A stretch of 64,000 nucleotides of DNA, taken from contig NZ_LZJZ01000061.1 in NCBI RefSeq assembly GCF_001667585.1, positions 1 to 64,000 of the forward strand. The letters run 5' to 3'. Below are positions 24,023-34,303 of the stretch, piece by piece. The position numbers and the translations under genes were made by a program. Under the pieces are notes generated by a model. It saw nothing but the letters and a program-made list of their open reading frames with translations, did no database searches and was not told the DNA's origin. Position 1 is the first letter of the stretch, and each line of letters opens with the position of its first letter. This DNA comes from Mycobacterium sp. E2733. Its GTDB lineage: Bacteria > Actinomycetota > Actinomycetes > Mycobacteriales > Mycobacteriaceae.

Positions 24023-24064
24023 TGCAATGATGACACCGTGCACGGCCCTTTGGGGACGCCAACT

Positions 24065-25156
24065 ATGACGACCATGACGAGCGCCACCGAGAACACCGGC
24101 ACCGGCGTGCTCGCCGGTGCAGTCAGCCAACCGCCCGAAACGGGCCAACCCGGAGTCGGCACCGACCTCGCGGGCGACGCGGGGCGGCGCGCGCGGGGTT
24201 CGGCGTCAGCACTTCGGAACGACCAGTTCCGCACCATCGACGCGCAGACCGCGCGCCAATTCTTTGCCAAGGCCTACCATCCCGGCTGGCGCGTCACCGG
24301 GCTCACGGGCCGCTCGGCCGTCTCCCATCGGCGCTGCGAAGCGGGTTCGTTAACGGTGGACGACGTGACGATTCAGAGTCGCGTCGCGGTGGAGATTCCG
24401 GCCTCTGACACGGTCGCCGTCATCCAGCCTCGCGCGGGCTCGATGAGCGTTGCGGGCGGTCCCCTCGCCACGGTCGACTTCCCGATACTGATCGCCCACG
24501 ACATGCCGTGCGTGCTGCAGTGCAACGGGGCGCGGTTCGATGTGGTGAGCATCGCCCCGGACGTGCTGCACAAGGTCGCCGCGGATTGGCGCGCGCCGTT
24601 ACCGCAGCAAATCCACTTCCTGGACTGGCGCCCACGCTCGCGCGCGGCGGTGCGGGCGTGGCATCGGACGCTGGACTACGTGACGTTGACCTTGGCCGAC
24701 CCGGACACCGCCCACCAGCCACTCATCGTGGCCGGGCTCGCTCCGCTGGTGGCCGGTGCGCTGCTCGAGTGCTACCCGTCCAACGTCACCGAACAGGATC
24801 TGGCCAACGAGCCCGCGCTACCCGAAACGCTGAAGGACGCCGTCTCTTTCATCCATCGTCACGCCGCCGAGGACGTCAGCATCAACGACGTCGCGGCCGC
24901 CGTGCATTTGACGCCCAGGGCGGTGCAGTATCTCTTCCGGCGTCAACTTGGCAGCACTCCAACGGAATACATCCGCCGGGTACGCCTCAGCCGCGCCCAT
25001 CAAGAGCTGTTGGCCGGGGCGCCGTCCCACACCACTGTGACGGAAATCGCCCAGCGCTGGGGGTTCGCGCACACCGGCCGGTTCGCGGTGCTGTACCGGC
25101 AGACGTACGGCCAGAGCCCGCACACCACCCTCCGGCACTTGACCCCCCGGTCGTGA
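24065..25156 (+). CDS. AraC family transcriptional regulator
   Basis: About 363 residues. The C-terminal ~100 carry two helix-turn-helix units: DVSINDVAAAVHLTPRAVQ and TVTEIAQRWGFAHTGRF followed by YRQTYGQSPHTTLR, as in AraC/XylS proteins. The N-terminal domain resembles the AraC-binding-like type (VAVEIPASDTVAVIQPRAG) that senses an unknown ligand. ATG at 24065 or 24074 is preferred over the GTG at 24038. No divergent catabolic gene borders it; the target may be the STAS gene downstream or genes elsewhere. Confidence 0.87.
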   Translation: MTTMTSATENTGTGVLAGAVSQPPETGQPGVGTDLAGDAGRRARGSASALRNDQFRTIDAQTARQFFAKAYHPGWRVTGLTGRSAVSHRRCEAGSLTVDDVTIQSRVAVEIPASDTVAVIQPRAGSMSVAGGPLATVDFPILIAHDMPCVLQCNGARFDVVSIAPDVLHKVAADWRAPLPQQIHFLDWRPRSRAAVRAWHRTLDYVTLTLADPDTAHQPLIVAGLAPLVAGALLECYPSNVTEQDLANEPALPETLKDAVSFIHRHAAEDVSINDVAAAVHLTPRAVQYLFRRQLGSTPTEYIRRVRLSRAHQELLAGAPSHTTVTEIAQRWGFAHTGRFAVLYRQTYGQSPHTTLRHLTPRS

Positions 25157-25464
25157 CCACGACACGCCGCTAAGCCCCAGGTCAGACCGCCGCGTTGAGC
25201 GGATGTCACCGTCTCGCCATCCTCGTTGAACCCAACACGCCGAAAGATGTTTTTCGCGCGCGGAGTCGTACGCGAAACCGCCTGGTTGAGCGCCGATTTC
25301 GGGTCACGCCGTGGGCCCACGGCGCCGCTTGTGCGCACGGACCGCCGCCATAGCCGGTAGGCTGTTGTCAGGTTGAGTCCCCAGCTGCCGTATCAACGGG
25401 CGCCATTCGGACACCGTCGTCGCCCGCCCTGCTCATCACAATCCCCTTGAAGGGCGCACTCAAC
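25157..25464. other. Intergenic region between AraC and STAS genes (308 bp)
   Basis: No open frame with coding character. It contains an inverted repeat TTTCGCG (25252-25258) and CGCGAAA (25271-25277) with a 12-bp spacer, which could be an operator or a terminator hairpin for the AraC transcript. No consensus sigma site was convincingly found before the STAS gene. Confidence 0.5.
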
Positions 25465-25980
25465 ATGATTGCTTCAACAGATCTTTATACACCTGACCGA
25501 CATACCCCCGGGCTGCTCGGGCAACCGCGCAACCGCTACCAAATCGATTGCGCCGGAGCGCAAATCCATGTCCACGCGCGTAGCGTGGCCACCATCCTGC
25601 GCATCGAAGGCGAGGTCGACGCATCCAACACCGACCTGATCGCCGGGGCCATTCGCCGCTTTGCGCAGCTCAGGGCGCCGTTGGTCCTCGACCTCGCCGG
25701 CCTGGACTTCATCGCCGCCTCGGGCCTGCGAGCGCTGCTGGCGCTCAACGAGGAGCAGCGGCGGGCCGGGCTGCGTTGCTGCATCGTCAGCGGCGTGGCG
25801 CTGCGCCGGCTCACGCAGGTGCTGCCCGAACTCGGGCTGCCGATGGCCGACTCGGTCCCTGCGGCCGTCGCGCACATCGAAGGCGTCAGCACGGCCCGCC
25901 GTCGGCTGGTGTCGGACCCGGCCCGCCAGCACGAACCGCAGCGTGACGCGCCGATTCGGCTCCGCGGGCTGGCTTCCTAA
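25465..25980 (+). CDS. STAS domain protein, paralogue of 12193-12600
   Basis: A 171-residue protein: a STAS domain (residues ~20-135) plus a short Arg-rich tail. It aligns along its whole domain with the protein at 12193-12600 (IDCAGAQ, GEVDASN, AIRRF, RAPLVLDL, GVALRRLT), about half identical, and a 22-bp stretch around the IDCAGAQ codons is the same in DNA. The loop reads AASGL, keeping the serine before Gly that is phosphorylated in SpoIIAA, while the usual Asp-Ser pair is lost. The ATG at 25465 is preferred to a TTG at 25447. Likely an anti-sigma factor antagonist. Its last 4 bp overlap the convergent amine oxidase gene. Confidence 0.83.
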   Translation: MIASTDLYTPDRHTPGLLGQPRNRYQIDCAGAQIHVHARSVATILRIEGEVDASNTDLIAGAIRRFAQLRAPLVLDLAGLDFIAASGLRALLALNEEQRRAGLRCCIVSGVALRRLTQVLPELGLPMADSVPAAVAHIEGVSTARRRLVSDPARQHEPQRDAPIRLRGLAS

Positions 25981-27347
25981 CGGCTCAGCCGGTGCATCAA
26001 CTGTTCCGCGGCGTACCGGCCACTGGACACGGCGCCGTGCACGGTGGCCGGGTTGTTGACGCCGACCGCTTCGCCCGCCAGATAAAGCCGATCGCTGATC
26101 GGTTCCTGCAACCGGCGCCGGTCGTCCAGGCCGGAGCCGGGGGCGTGAAATGAGTAGGCGCCGCGCGCATACGGGTCGGCGCTCCAGTTCGATGTCTTGA
26201 CCTCGACCGGCGAGACGTCATCGCCGAACAGCCGGTGAGCGACGGGCAGCGCGGTGGCCAGCAGATCTCGGGGTGAGGAGGCCTCTACCGCGCGGCCGCG
26301 GTCACCGGGGTTGAATGCCAACATGATTGGGGCCGCGGCTGCCGGGAGGCTGAACCACTGGGCCCACCAGCCCGCGTCGGCGGCCAAGTATTGATAAAAG
26401 GCGTTGTCCACCGTCCAACCGCGCCGGTTGAACCGGAAGAAACTCTTCGACAGCACCCCGAAGCCCAGCGCCTCGACCGCGTGGCTGTGCTGGTCGGGAA
26501 GGGGCGGATCGAAAGCGATGGCACCGGCTTTCAGCACCCCGAGGGGAACGGTGACGATCGCGGCGGGCGCCTGGAAAGACCGGTTTTTCGTCCGCACGAC
26601 GACGGAATTGTCGCGCCGCGCGATCGCGGTCACCGGCGTGTTCAGCTCGACCCACAGCCCGTCGGCGAGAATCCTCGGCAGGGCGTCGTAGCCGTTGGTG
26701 ATGACGACCTGATCGCCGCCGGTGTAGTCGCCCTCGTCAAAGGTGATGGCGGACAGCTGATCCGCGTCGGCGGCGAACTCGTCCTCGATTTCGGTGGTGA
26801 GGTAGAAGGCCAACTGGGCGCGGTCCGAGACGGACAGTACTTCGCCGCCGGCCGCGGCGTCGACCGCGGCCGCCAGGCTGCCGGCGTCGAATTGATAACG
26901 CGCCCGCTCCACGAACACGCGCCACAGTGTGGGGTCGTAGTCGAGCGGTGGAAGTTTGGGATCGACCACGAGTTTGACCCAGCTGTAATAGTCGGTCGTG
27001 ACCAGCTGGGCCCGGGCCTGCCGCGCCAGCTTCACCAGCGGGTTGTCCGACGTGCCGTGGATCCACGACGCGCCCATCTCCAGCGGCACGCCCCAGTCGC
27101 GGTCGGTGTGGACCCGGCCGCCGATGCGGTCGCGGGCTTCGATGATGCGAACCGGCCACCCCGCATCCGCGAGGCTGCGGGCGGCGGACAGTCCGGCCAT
27201 CCCGGCGCCGATGACGAGCACCGACCGGGTATCCGGTCGCGGCGGGCGCACGGCCGGCGGACGCCACGGCGCGCAGGCGGCCATCAGCCCGCCGCCGACC
27301 ACGAACGTGGTAGCCGCGATGAATTCCCGACGCGATATCGGGTACAT
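25977..27347 (-). CDS. Exported flavin monoamine oxidase family protein
   Basis: A 456-residue FAD-dependent amine oxidase. It begins with a twin-arginine signal (SRREFIAATTF) and a lipobox-like GLMAAC, so it may be a folded Tat-exported lipoprotein. The FAD-binding motif is VLVIGAGMAGLSAARSLADAG, then IEARDRIGGRVHT, and the C-terminal FAD motif is RLYLAGEAVGVNNPATVHGA. Substrates of the family include polyamines and aromatic amines; the true substrate is unknown. It is divergent from the alpha/beta hydrolase gene with an inverted repeat between, and ends against the STAS gene (4-bp overlap). Confidence 0.86.
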   Translation of the reverse strand: MYPISRREFIAATTFVVGGGLMAACAPWRPPAVRPPRPDTRSVLVIGAGMAGLSAARSLADAGWPVRIIEARDRIGGRVHTDRDWGVPLEMGASWIHGTSDNPLVKLARQARAQLVTTDYYSWVKLVVDPKLPPLDYDPTLWRVFVERARYQFDAGSLAAAVDAAAGGEVLSVSDRAQLAFYLTTEIEDEFAADADQLSAITFDEGDYTGGDQVVITNGYDALPRILADGLWVELNTPVTAIARRDNSVVVRTKNRSFQAPAAIVTVPLGVLKAGAIAFDPPLPDQHSHAVEALGFGVLSKSFFRFNRRGWTVDNAFYQYLAADAGWWAQWFSLPAAAAPIMLAFNPGDRGRAVEASSPRDLLATALPVAHRLFGDDVSPVEVKTSNWSADPYARGAYSFHAPGSGLDDRRRLQEPISDRLYLAGEAVGVNNPATVHGAVSSGRYAAEQLMHRLSR

Positions 27348-27380
27348 GGGTGTTAGCGTCTCACACCGAAAACGGTTTGC

Positions 27381-27397
27381 CGGATTTACCGAATCCG
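27381..27397. promoter_or_regulatory. Inverted repeat in the amine oxidase/hydrolase divergent gap
   Basis: CGGATT-TACCG-AATCCG, a perfect 6-bp inverted repeat with 5-bp centre, lying between divergent starts at 27347 and 27471. It could bind a dimeric regulator controlling both genes. No regulator gene is adjacent. Confidence 0.3.
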
Positions 27398-27470
27398 AAC
27401 GGACCTTGGGGATAAACTTCCGACAGTCCTTAACTGTGGCGACGGGCCAGTGTTCGAGGGGAGAGCGACG

Positions 27471-28427
27471 ATGAGTCCTCGGCGATCGGCTCGCACCGTC
27501 GACCCGTACCCCGATGTGTTGCCGCCCAGCCGGACCGTTCCCGTACGGGCCACCGACGGCACCCGGCTACACGCCGAGGTGTTCGGTCCGCCCGACGGGT
27601 ACCCGATTGTCCTGACGCACGGCATCACGTGCGCCATCCGGGCCTGGGCTTACCAGATCGCGGACCTGGCCAACGACTACCGGGTGATTGCCTTCGACCA
27701 TCGCGGGCATGGGCGCAGTGGCATGCCCCGGCGCAACGGATACAGCCTGAAACACCTTGCGTCCGACCTGAACTCGGTGCTGGATGCGACGCTGGCGCCG
27801 CACGAGCGCGCCGTGCTGGCCGGCCACTCCATGGGCGGCATCACCATCGCCGCGTGGTCGGCACGCTACGGGCACATGGTTCGCCGGCGCGCCGACGCCG
27901 TCGCGCTGATCAACACCACCACAGGGGACCTGGTCCGCAAGGTCCAGCTACTCTCGGTGCCGCACGGGCTCTCGCCGGCCCGAGTGGCCGCCGCCCGGGC
28001 GCTGATCAACGCGTTCGGTGGGTTCCCGATCCCCGCCGCGGCCCGCATCCCGAGCCGCTACGTGGTCGGGATGTTGGCGGTGGGCAAGGAAGCCGACCCC
28101 AGCGTCGCCAGGATCGTCCACCAGTTCTTCGAACAGACGTCGCCCGCGGGACGCGCCGGTTGCGCCAGGATGCTGGTCGCGGCGTTGGGGTCGCGATACC
28201 TCGAGCTGGACGGTTTGACGGTGCCCACCCTGGTCATCGGCAGCGAACGCGACCGGCTGACCCCCATCAGCCAGGCCCGCAGGATCGCGGGCACCGCGCC
28301 CAACGTCGTCGGCCTGGTCGAGCTGCCGGGCGGCCATTGCTCGATGCTGGAACACCCGCGCGAGGTGAACCGCCACCTCCGGGCACTCGCCGAATCGGTG
28401 ACCCAGGACGTGCGGATCAGTTCATAG
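27471..28427 (+). CDS. Alpha/beta hydrolase (Rv3171c/Hpx-like)
   Basis: A 318-residue alpha/beta-hydrolase. The nucleophile elbow is GHSMGG (Ser ~124), with an oxyanion-hole region LTHGITC, the acid probably in GSERDRLTP and the catalytic His in [11 protein letters not shown]. The sequence resembles the M. tuberculosis protein called Hpx (non-haem haloperoxidase annotation), whose gene also sits beside aofH; esterase or epoxide-hydrolase activity is equally possible. GAGGGGAGAG precedes the ATG at 27471. The 3' end overlaps the convergent monoamine oxidase gene by 6 bp, an arrangement shared with M. tuberculosis. Confidence 0.85.
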   Translation: MSPRRSARTVDPYPDVLPPSRTVPVRATDGTRLHAEVFGPPDGYPIVLTHGITCAIRAWAYQIADLANDYRVIAFDHRGHGRSGMPRRNGYSLKHLASDLNSVLDATLAPHERAVLAGHSMGGITIAAWSARYGHMVRRRADAVALINTTTGDLVRKVQLLSVPHGLSPARVAAARALINAFGGFPIPAAARIPSRYVVGMLAVGKEADPSVARIVHQFFEQTSPAGRAGCARMLVAALGSRYLELDGLTVPTLVIGSERDRLTPISQARRIAGTAPNVVGLVELPGGHCSMLEHPREVNRHLRALAESVTQDVRISS

Positions 28428-29774
28428 CAAGGCGGTGATCTCGGCGGCCGCGCGCTGACCGGACCTGACCGCCCCGTCGAGAAACCCGGTCCATTCGTCC
28501 GCGGTCTCGGTGCCCGCCCAGTGAATGGGGCCGACCGGCTCGCGCAGCCACGGCCCGAATCGCGTCCACGAGCCCGGCGGGACCGCGGCGGTGGGACCGC
28601 CGGGTGCGAATTGCTCTGCGCCCCAACGGTGATCGACATAATCGAGCGGTTTCAGGGCGTCGTCACCGAACAGCGTCGCAAAGCAGCGCAACGTGTCGCG
28701 GCGACGCTGCTCGGGGGAGAGCGAGTCGAAGGCTCGCGCGTCGACGAAGCCCATCAGGACGCCCGGCCCATCGGCGTGCGGACTGACGTCGAAGGTGATG
28801 AAAACCGGCCCCGTGTCGGACAGCGCCTGGCCGGAGAAGCCGTTGGTCCGCCAAAACGGTGTGGAATACGCCGCATAGGCCTTGCTGAGCTGGCCCTGCG
28901 GCCAGTGCTGGGCGAGTTGGTGGTACTCGGCGGGCAGTGGGGGAGCGAACTCGATCGACGCGCGATGGGCGGGCGGCACCGCGACGACTACGAATCCGGC
29001 TTCCGCCTGGCCGACGTCGGTGGTGACCGTCACCCCTGCGCCGTGCCGGTCGATGCGGCGGACCGGCGCGTTGAGCACGACCCGGTTGCCCAGCTCGGCG
29101 GCCGCGGCCTCGGCGATCTGCTGGGTGCCGCCCGGAAAACGGTCCTGTTGGGCACCGTTTTCGACGTCGAGCAGCCGATCCAGCCCGCCGGCGGCGCGAG
29201 TGTAGCGGGCCGCGTGCAGCATCGACACGTCGTCGGGTTCACACCCCCACGTCACCCGGGACACGATCGCCAGCAGGTCGTGCGACGAGGCGGTGGCGCG
29301 CACCGAGCGCAGCCAGCCGCCGAGCGACACGCCGTCGAGTTCGCACGCCCGGCGCGCGTCCCAGGGCGCCGACAGCGGGATGCTGCGGGCGATCCGGTCG
29401 AATTGCCAACGCAACCGGCCGATGTCGAGCAGCCCGGTCAGCGACAGTTTGGGGATGGTGCCGCGATAGGAATGCGTCCAGCCACGCCAGTGGATAACGT
29501 TCTTGCCGTCGTGATGGGTCGGGATGGTGGGGACGTCGAGTTCGGCCGCCAGCGCCAAGACCGCGTCCTGGGTCGGGCCGACGAATGTGCCCCCCAGATC
29601 GGCGGGCAACCCCGCCACGCTGCCGGTGAACGACCGGCCGCCGACGCGGTCGCGGCCCTCGAAGACGACCACATCGTGGCCTTGGCGGGTCAGCTCCCGC
29701 GCCGCGGCGAGTCCAGCAAAGCCTGCGCCGACCACGACAACGTCGACAATCCACGGTGGATTTGTCACGCGCAC
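28422..29774 (-). CDS. Flavin monoamine oxidase (AofH-like)
   Basis: A 450-residue cytosolic FAD amine oxidase. Motifs: [18 protein letters not shown] (FAD ADP site), [10 protein letters not shown], and the C-terminal [20 protein letters not shown], very typical of MAO/putrescine-oxidase proteins. Length and neighbours match M. tuberculosis AofH (Rv3170). It would oxidise a primary amine to aldehyde with H2O2 release; the substrate is not fixed by sequence. Unlike the oxidase at 25977-27347 it has no export signal. It is followed after 114 bp of mostly unremarkable sequence by the Rv3169-like gene. Confidence 0.88.
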   Translation of the reverse strand: MRVTNPPWIVDVVVVGAGFAGLAAARELTRQGHDVVVFEGRDRVGGRSFTGSVAGLPADLGGTFVGPTQDAVLALAAELDVPTIPTHHDGKNVIHWRGWTHSYRGTIPKLSLTGLLDIGRLRWQFDRIARSIPLSAPWDARRACELDGVSLGGWLRSVRATASSHDLLAIVSRVTWGCEPDDVSMLHAARYTRAAGGLDRLLDVENGAQQDRFPGGTQQIAEAAAAELGNRVVLNAPVRRIDRHGAGVTVTTDVGQAEAGFVVVAVPPAHRASIEFAPPLPAEYHQLAQHWPQGQLSKAYAAYSTPFWRTNGFSGQALSDTGPVFITFDVSPHADGPGVLMGFVDARAFDSLSPEQRRRDTLRCFATLFGDDALKPLDYVDHRWGAEQFAPGGPTAAVPPGSWTRFGPWLREPVGPIHWAGTETADEWTGFLDGAVRSGQRAAAEITALL

Positions 29775-29888
29775 CAGTCAACCCCAATTTCCGCGATTTC
29801 GTAGGGCAATTGCCCGACACCCGCGAACGTCGACTTGTTGCGCGAGATGGCCCGAGAATCTCGGAACTCCTCGACGTTCGCGGGCTGA

Positions 29889-31003
29889 CTAGGGGGCGAC
29901 GGTCAGCCAGTCGGAGAACCCGGACGGGTCGTGGCGGCCCAGCGCGCCGTGCTCGTAAAGACCCCAGCCCTCCACCGGGTCGCGGTCGCCGTCGCGGCAT
30001 ACCGCCCGGCCGACATGGTCGATCACGCCGAAACCGGACCGCGCGACGATCGCCGGGTCGGCCATGTCATAGGTCAGGCGTTCGACGAACTTCTCGCCCT
30101 TCCACATGCCGTGCAGCCAGTCCGAGTCGCCGCCGTAGCCGCCGCCGACGTGGATCGGCACCGGCAGCTTGGACTCGACGTCGAAGTGGACCCCGGTGCC
30201 GTCGGGGGCGGTGGCGTCGATGGTGGCGCCGGTGGGGATGCGGGTGCCGGAGCGGTAGTGGATCTTGACCCGGGGCCAACCCAGCTGCTCGACGCGGCCG
30301 TCGCGCCAGATGCGGGTGCAGTCGTTGAGCGAGCGGAAGCCGTTGGGCTCCTCCTGGATGATCAGCACGATCGCGAATTCGTCGAACGCCATCGGCACGT
30401 ACAGCCACCACATGCCCTCGAACGGTGGGTCGGCGGGCCGCCCCGCCGGCTCGGGTTCGCCGATCGGCCTGATCCCCCAGGACCGGTCGCGGCTGCCGAG
30501 CCAGGTCGCGGGGTCGACGGGGATCTCCTCGCCGTCGACGGCGATCCGACCGCTCCAGCTGCCCAGCTGGGCGAACCGCTGCGCGTCCAGCGTCACCCGG
30601 TTGCCGGACCGCAGGACGTGCGGCTGCTCCTGCACGACGTCGAACAGGCCCTCCCAAGTGAGATCGGCTGCGATGCCTTCGGTTTCGTCGAGGACCAACC
30701 GCAGCTTGCGCAGCGGCTCGATGACCTCGATCCGGTAGCCGTTGACGTTCTGGTTCAGGCGATCGGAGTCGATGGCGTCGCACAGGTGCACCGCGGTCTG
30801 GGTGTCCCCGCGGCGGACGAGGAAGAACGCGTCCTTGACGCCGAGGTTGGGGTAGTAGCCGATACCGCTGATGACGAAGATGTTCCCGGTGCGGTCGTGG
30901 GCGTTGAAGTAGGAGCGATCGTAGAAGTTGCGGTCCGAGGGACCCGGCCACGCGATCGGCCGCGGAATCTGATGTACCGGGAACTCGTCGAGCGGGCCGA
31001 GCA

Positions 31004-31004
<1 letters not shown>
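29889..31004 (-). CDS. Rv3169-like protein of unknown function
   Basis: A 371-residue protein matching M. tuberculosis Rv3169 in length and position. No known domain was recognised with confidence; the sequence is rich in beta-strand patterns such as GNIFVISGIGYYPNLGVKDAFFLV and WWLYVPMAFDEFAIVLIIQEEPNG, with tryptophan-rich stretches, which suggests a lipocalin- or hydroxyneurosporene-synthase-like beta barrel. No signal peptide. The ATG overlaps the stop of the phosphotransferase gene by one base (TAATG), with GAGAGGAG as ribosome site, so the two are translationally coupled and may act on the same substrate. Confidence 0.82.
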
Positions 31005-32229
<1,225 letters not shown>

Positions 32230-32832
32230 ATGAAAGCAGACCCGCCCGCCATTGACAAGGCCCCCGGCGCCGGCCGCCCGCGGGACCCGCGTATCGACTC
32301 CGCCATCCTAGCGGCCACCGCGGAACTGCTTGTCCAAATGGGCTATTCAAACTTGAGTCTGGCGGCGGTCGCCGAGCGCGCGGGCACCACGAAGTCGGCG
32401 CTGTACCGCCGGTGGTCGAGCAAGGCCGAATTGGTGCACGAGGCGGCCTTCCCGGTGGCGCCGACCGCGCTGGAGGCGCCGGCCGGGAACTTCGCCGCCG
32501 ACATCCGCATGATGATCGAGGCCACTCGCGACGTCTTCACCACCCCGGTCGTTCGCGCCGCCCTACCGGGCCTGGTGGCCGACATGACGGCCGATCCCGC
32601 CTTGAACGCCCGGGTGATGTCGCGGTTTGCGGACCTGTTCGCGACGGTGCGGGTGCGGCTGAGTGACGCCGTCGAGCGGGGTGAAGCGCACCCCGATGTG
32701 GACCCGGACCGGTTGATCGAGCTGATTGGGGGAGCCACGATGCTGCGCCTGCTGCTGCGCCCGGAGGACGAACTCGACGACGCGTGGGTGGAGCAGACCA
32801 CCGCCATCGTCGTGCACGGGGTGACGCGATGA
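32230..32832 (+). CDS. TetR family transcriptional regulator (Rv3167c-like)
   Basis: A 200-residue repressor. The N-terminal HTH is clear: DSAILAATAELLVQMGYSN, then LAAVAERAGTTKSALYRRWSSKAELV. The C-terminal ligand domain (~75-195) is TetR_C-like. In M. tuberculosis Rv3167c occupies the same place and represses neighbouring genes. It overlaps the next SDR gene by ATGA, so both are one transcript. The start at 32230 is preferred to 32188, which would run into the operator-like repeat. The ligand is unknown, possibly a substrate of the SDR or of the divergent phosphotransferase. Confidence 0.87.
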   Translation: MKADPPAIDKAPGAGRPRDPRIDSAILAATAELLVQMGYSNLSLAAVAERAGTTKSALYRRWSSKAELVHEAAFPVAPTALEAPAGNFAADIRMMIEATRDVFTTPVVRAALPGLVADMTADPALNARVMSRFADLFATVRVRLSDAVERGEAHPDVDPDRLIELIGGATMLRLLLRPEDELDDAWVEQTTAIVVHGVTR

Positions 32833-33701
32833 CGGGGCGGCTGGCGGGGCGGTCCGCGATCGTCACCGGCGGCAGCCGCGGACTGGGCCGGGCGATCGCG
32901 CTGGCCCTCGCGGCGGAGGGCGCCGCCGTCGCGGTGGCGGGTCGCACCGAGCAGGTATGGGACGAGCGGTTGCCCGGCACCATCGGCGAAACGGTGGCCG
33001 ACATCGAGTCGGCCGGCGGCCGCGCGGTGGCGATCCGGGCCGACCTGACCGACCGGGAAGATATCGCCCGGCTGGTGGTTGCGGCGCGAGAAGCCCTGGG
33101 GCCCATCACGATCCTGGTCAACAACGCGGCCTTCACCGCGCCCGGCCGTCCTCCGGCGCCGGGCGCCGAACCGCGCCCCAAGTCCGCCACGCCGGCGAGC
33201 GGCGCCGTCAAACCCGGCTGGCCGGGATTCGTCAGCATCCCGCTGGCCGCGTACCGCCGGCATTTCGAGATCGCGGTCTTCGCCGCCTACGAGCTCATGC
33301 AGCTGGTGTGCCCGGACATGATCGAAGCGGGCGCGGGGTCGATCATCAACGTCACCTCGGTCGCATCGAGGATCCCCGGCAACGGGCCCTACCCGGACCG
33401 CAGCGGGGGCGTGCTGCCCGGCTATGGCGGCTCCAAGGCGGCGCTGGAGCATCTGACCCAGTGCGCCGCATACGATCTCGCCGATCATCAGATCGCGGTC
33501 AATGCCCTGTCGCCATCGAAACCGATCCTCACACCCGGGCTGGCCTACTATGCCCGTGAGTTCGACGAGACCGCCGCTGCCGACGAATTCGCACGCGCGG
33601 CAGTCGAATTGACGTTGGTCGATCCCGAAAGAGTCACCGGTCGCACGATCGGCCATCTGCAGGTTCTCGACGGCAGCTTCCGGCCCTTCGAGCCCGACTA
33701 G
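32829..33701 (+). CDS. SDR family oxidoreductase
   Basis: A 290-residue short-chain dehydrogenase. Motifs: TGGSRGLG (cofactor, residues ~13-20), LVNNAAFT (the NNAG region), a serine in INVTSVASR and YGGSKAALEHL (Tyr-Lys pair). A Pro-rich insertion of ~25 residues after NNAAF (PGRPPAPGAEPRPKSATPAS) is unusual for the family and may form a loop over the active site. It starts at ATG 32829 within the TetR stop (ATGA), implying co-expression with TetR. The 3' end overlaps the convergent methyltransferase by 4 bp. Substrate unknown. Confidence 0.86.
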   Translation: MTGRLAGRSAIVTGGSRGLGRAIALALAAEGAAVAVAGRTEQVWDERLPGTIGETVADIESAGGRAVAIRADLTDREDIARLVVAAREALGPITILVNNAAFTAPGRPPAPGAEPRPKSATPASGAVKPGWPGFVSIPLAAYRRHFEIAVFAAYELMQLVCPDMIEAGAGSIINVTSVASRIPGNGPYPDRSGGVLPGYGGSKAALEHLTQCAAYDLADHQIAVNALSPSKPILTPGLAYYAREFDETAAADEFARAAVELTLVDPERVTGRTIGHLQVLDGSFRPFEPD

Positions 33702-34303
33702 GCCCGCGTCTTCGCCGTGACCGCGTTGATGATCACGGCGTGCAGGCGCTGCCATTTCGGGGACTGGAATCCCGCCTGCAGCAGCAGCTTCTCGGCGCGG
33801 TGCCGGGTGCGCGCCTTGCCGCGACGTCCGACGGCCAGGGTCGGCACCAGCCACAGCGAAAACTGATCGACGAGCACCAGGCTGCCACCCGGCCGCAGCA
33901 CTCGGGCGCATTCCAATAGGCCAGCCAGCTGGTTGGACCAGTGGTCGAATGATGTGGTGCTGACTACGAGGTCGAAGGCGTGGTCGGCATAGTCGAGCTC
34001 CTCGGCAACTCCACGGGAGAAACTCAGTCGCGGATCGCGCGCGAGAGCCGTTGCCACGTCGACCATTCGAGGGGCCGCGTCGATCCCGGCGAGGTGTTTG
34101 GCGTTCGGGTAGCGGCGAGCCAGCCGTTGCAGCAGGTAGCCCGTGCCGCACCCGACGTCGAGCACATACTCGGGGGCGGTGACCGTCGCCACGGCCAGTT
34201 GCGCCGTGCGGTCGGCGATCTCGTGGTGCAGCCGGCCGCGCCAGCCGCGGTCGTAGCCGGCAGCACGATCGTCGAACGCGGCGACATCGCGGTACGGGGG
34301 CAC
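33698..34303 (-). CDS. Class I SAM-dependent methyltransferase
   Basis: A 201-residue small-molecule methyltransferase of the UbiE type. Motif I is LDVGCGTGYLLQ, followed by motif for the adenine pocket GIDAAPRMVDVA and the later FDLVVSTTSFDHW and LRPGGSLVLVD. The start at GTG 34303 lies inside the reading frame of the HNH gene on the same strand (280-bp overlap), which is unusual; an internal start is possible, though residues from the beginning (AAGYDRGWRGRLHHEIADR) look genuine for the family. Methyl acceptor unknown. Confidence 0.82.
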   Translation of the reverse strand: MPPYRDVAAFDDRAAGYDRGWRGRLHHEIADRTAQLAVATVTAPEYVLDVGCGTGYLLQRLARRYPNAKHLAGIDAAPRMVDVATALARDPRLSFSRGVAEELDYADHAFDLVVSTTSFDHWSNQLAGLLECARVLRPGGSLVLVDQFSLWLVPTLAVGRRGKARTRHRAEKLLLQAGFQSPKWQRLHAVIINAVTAKTRA

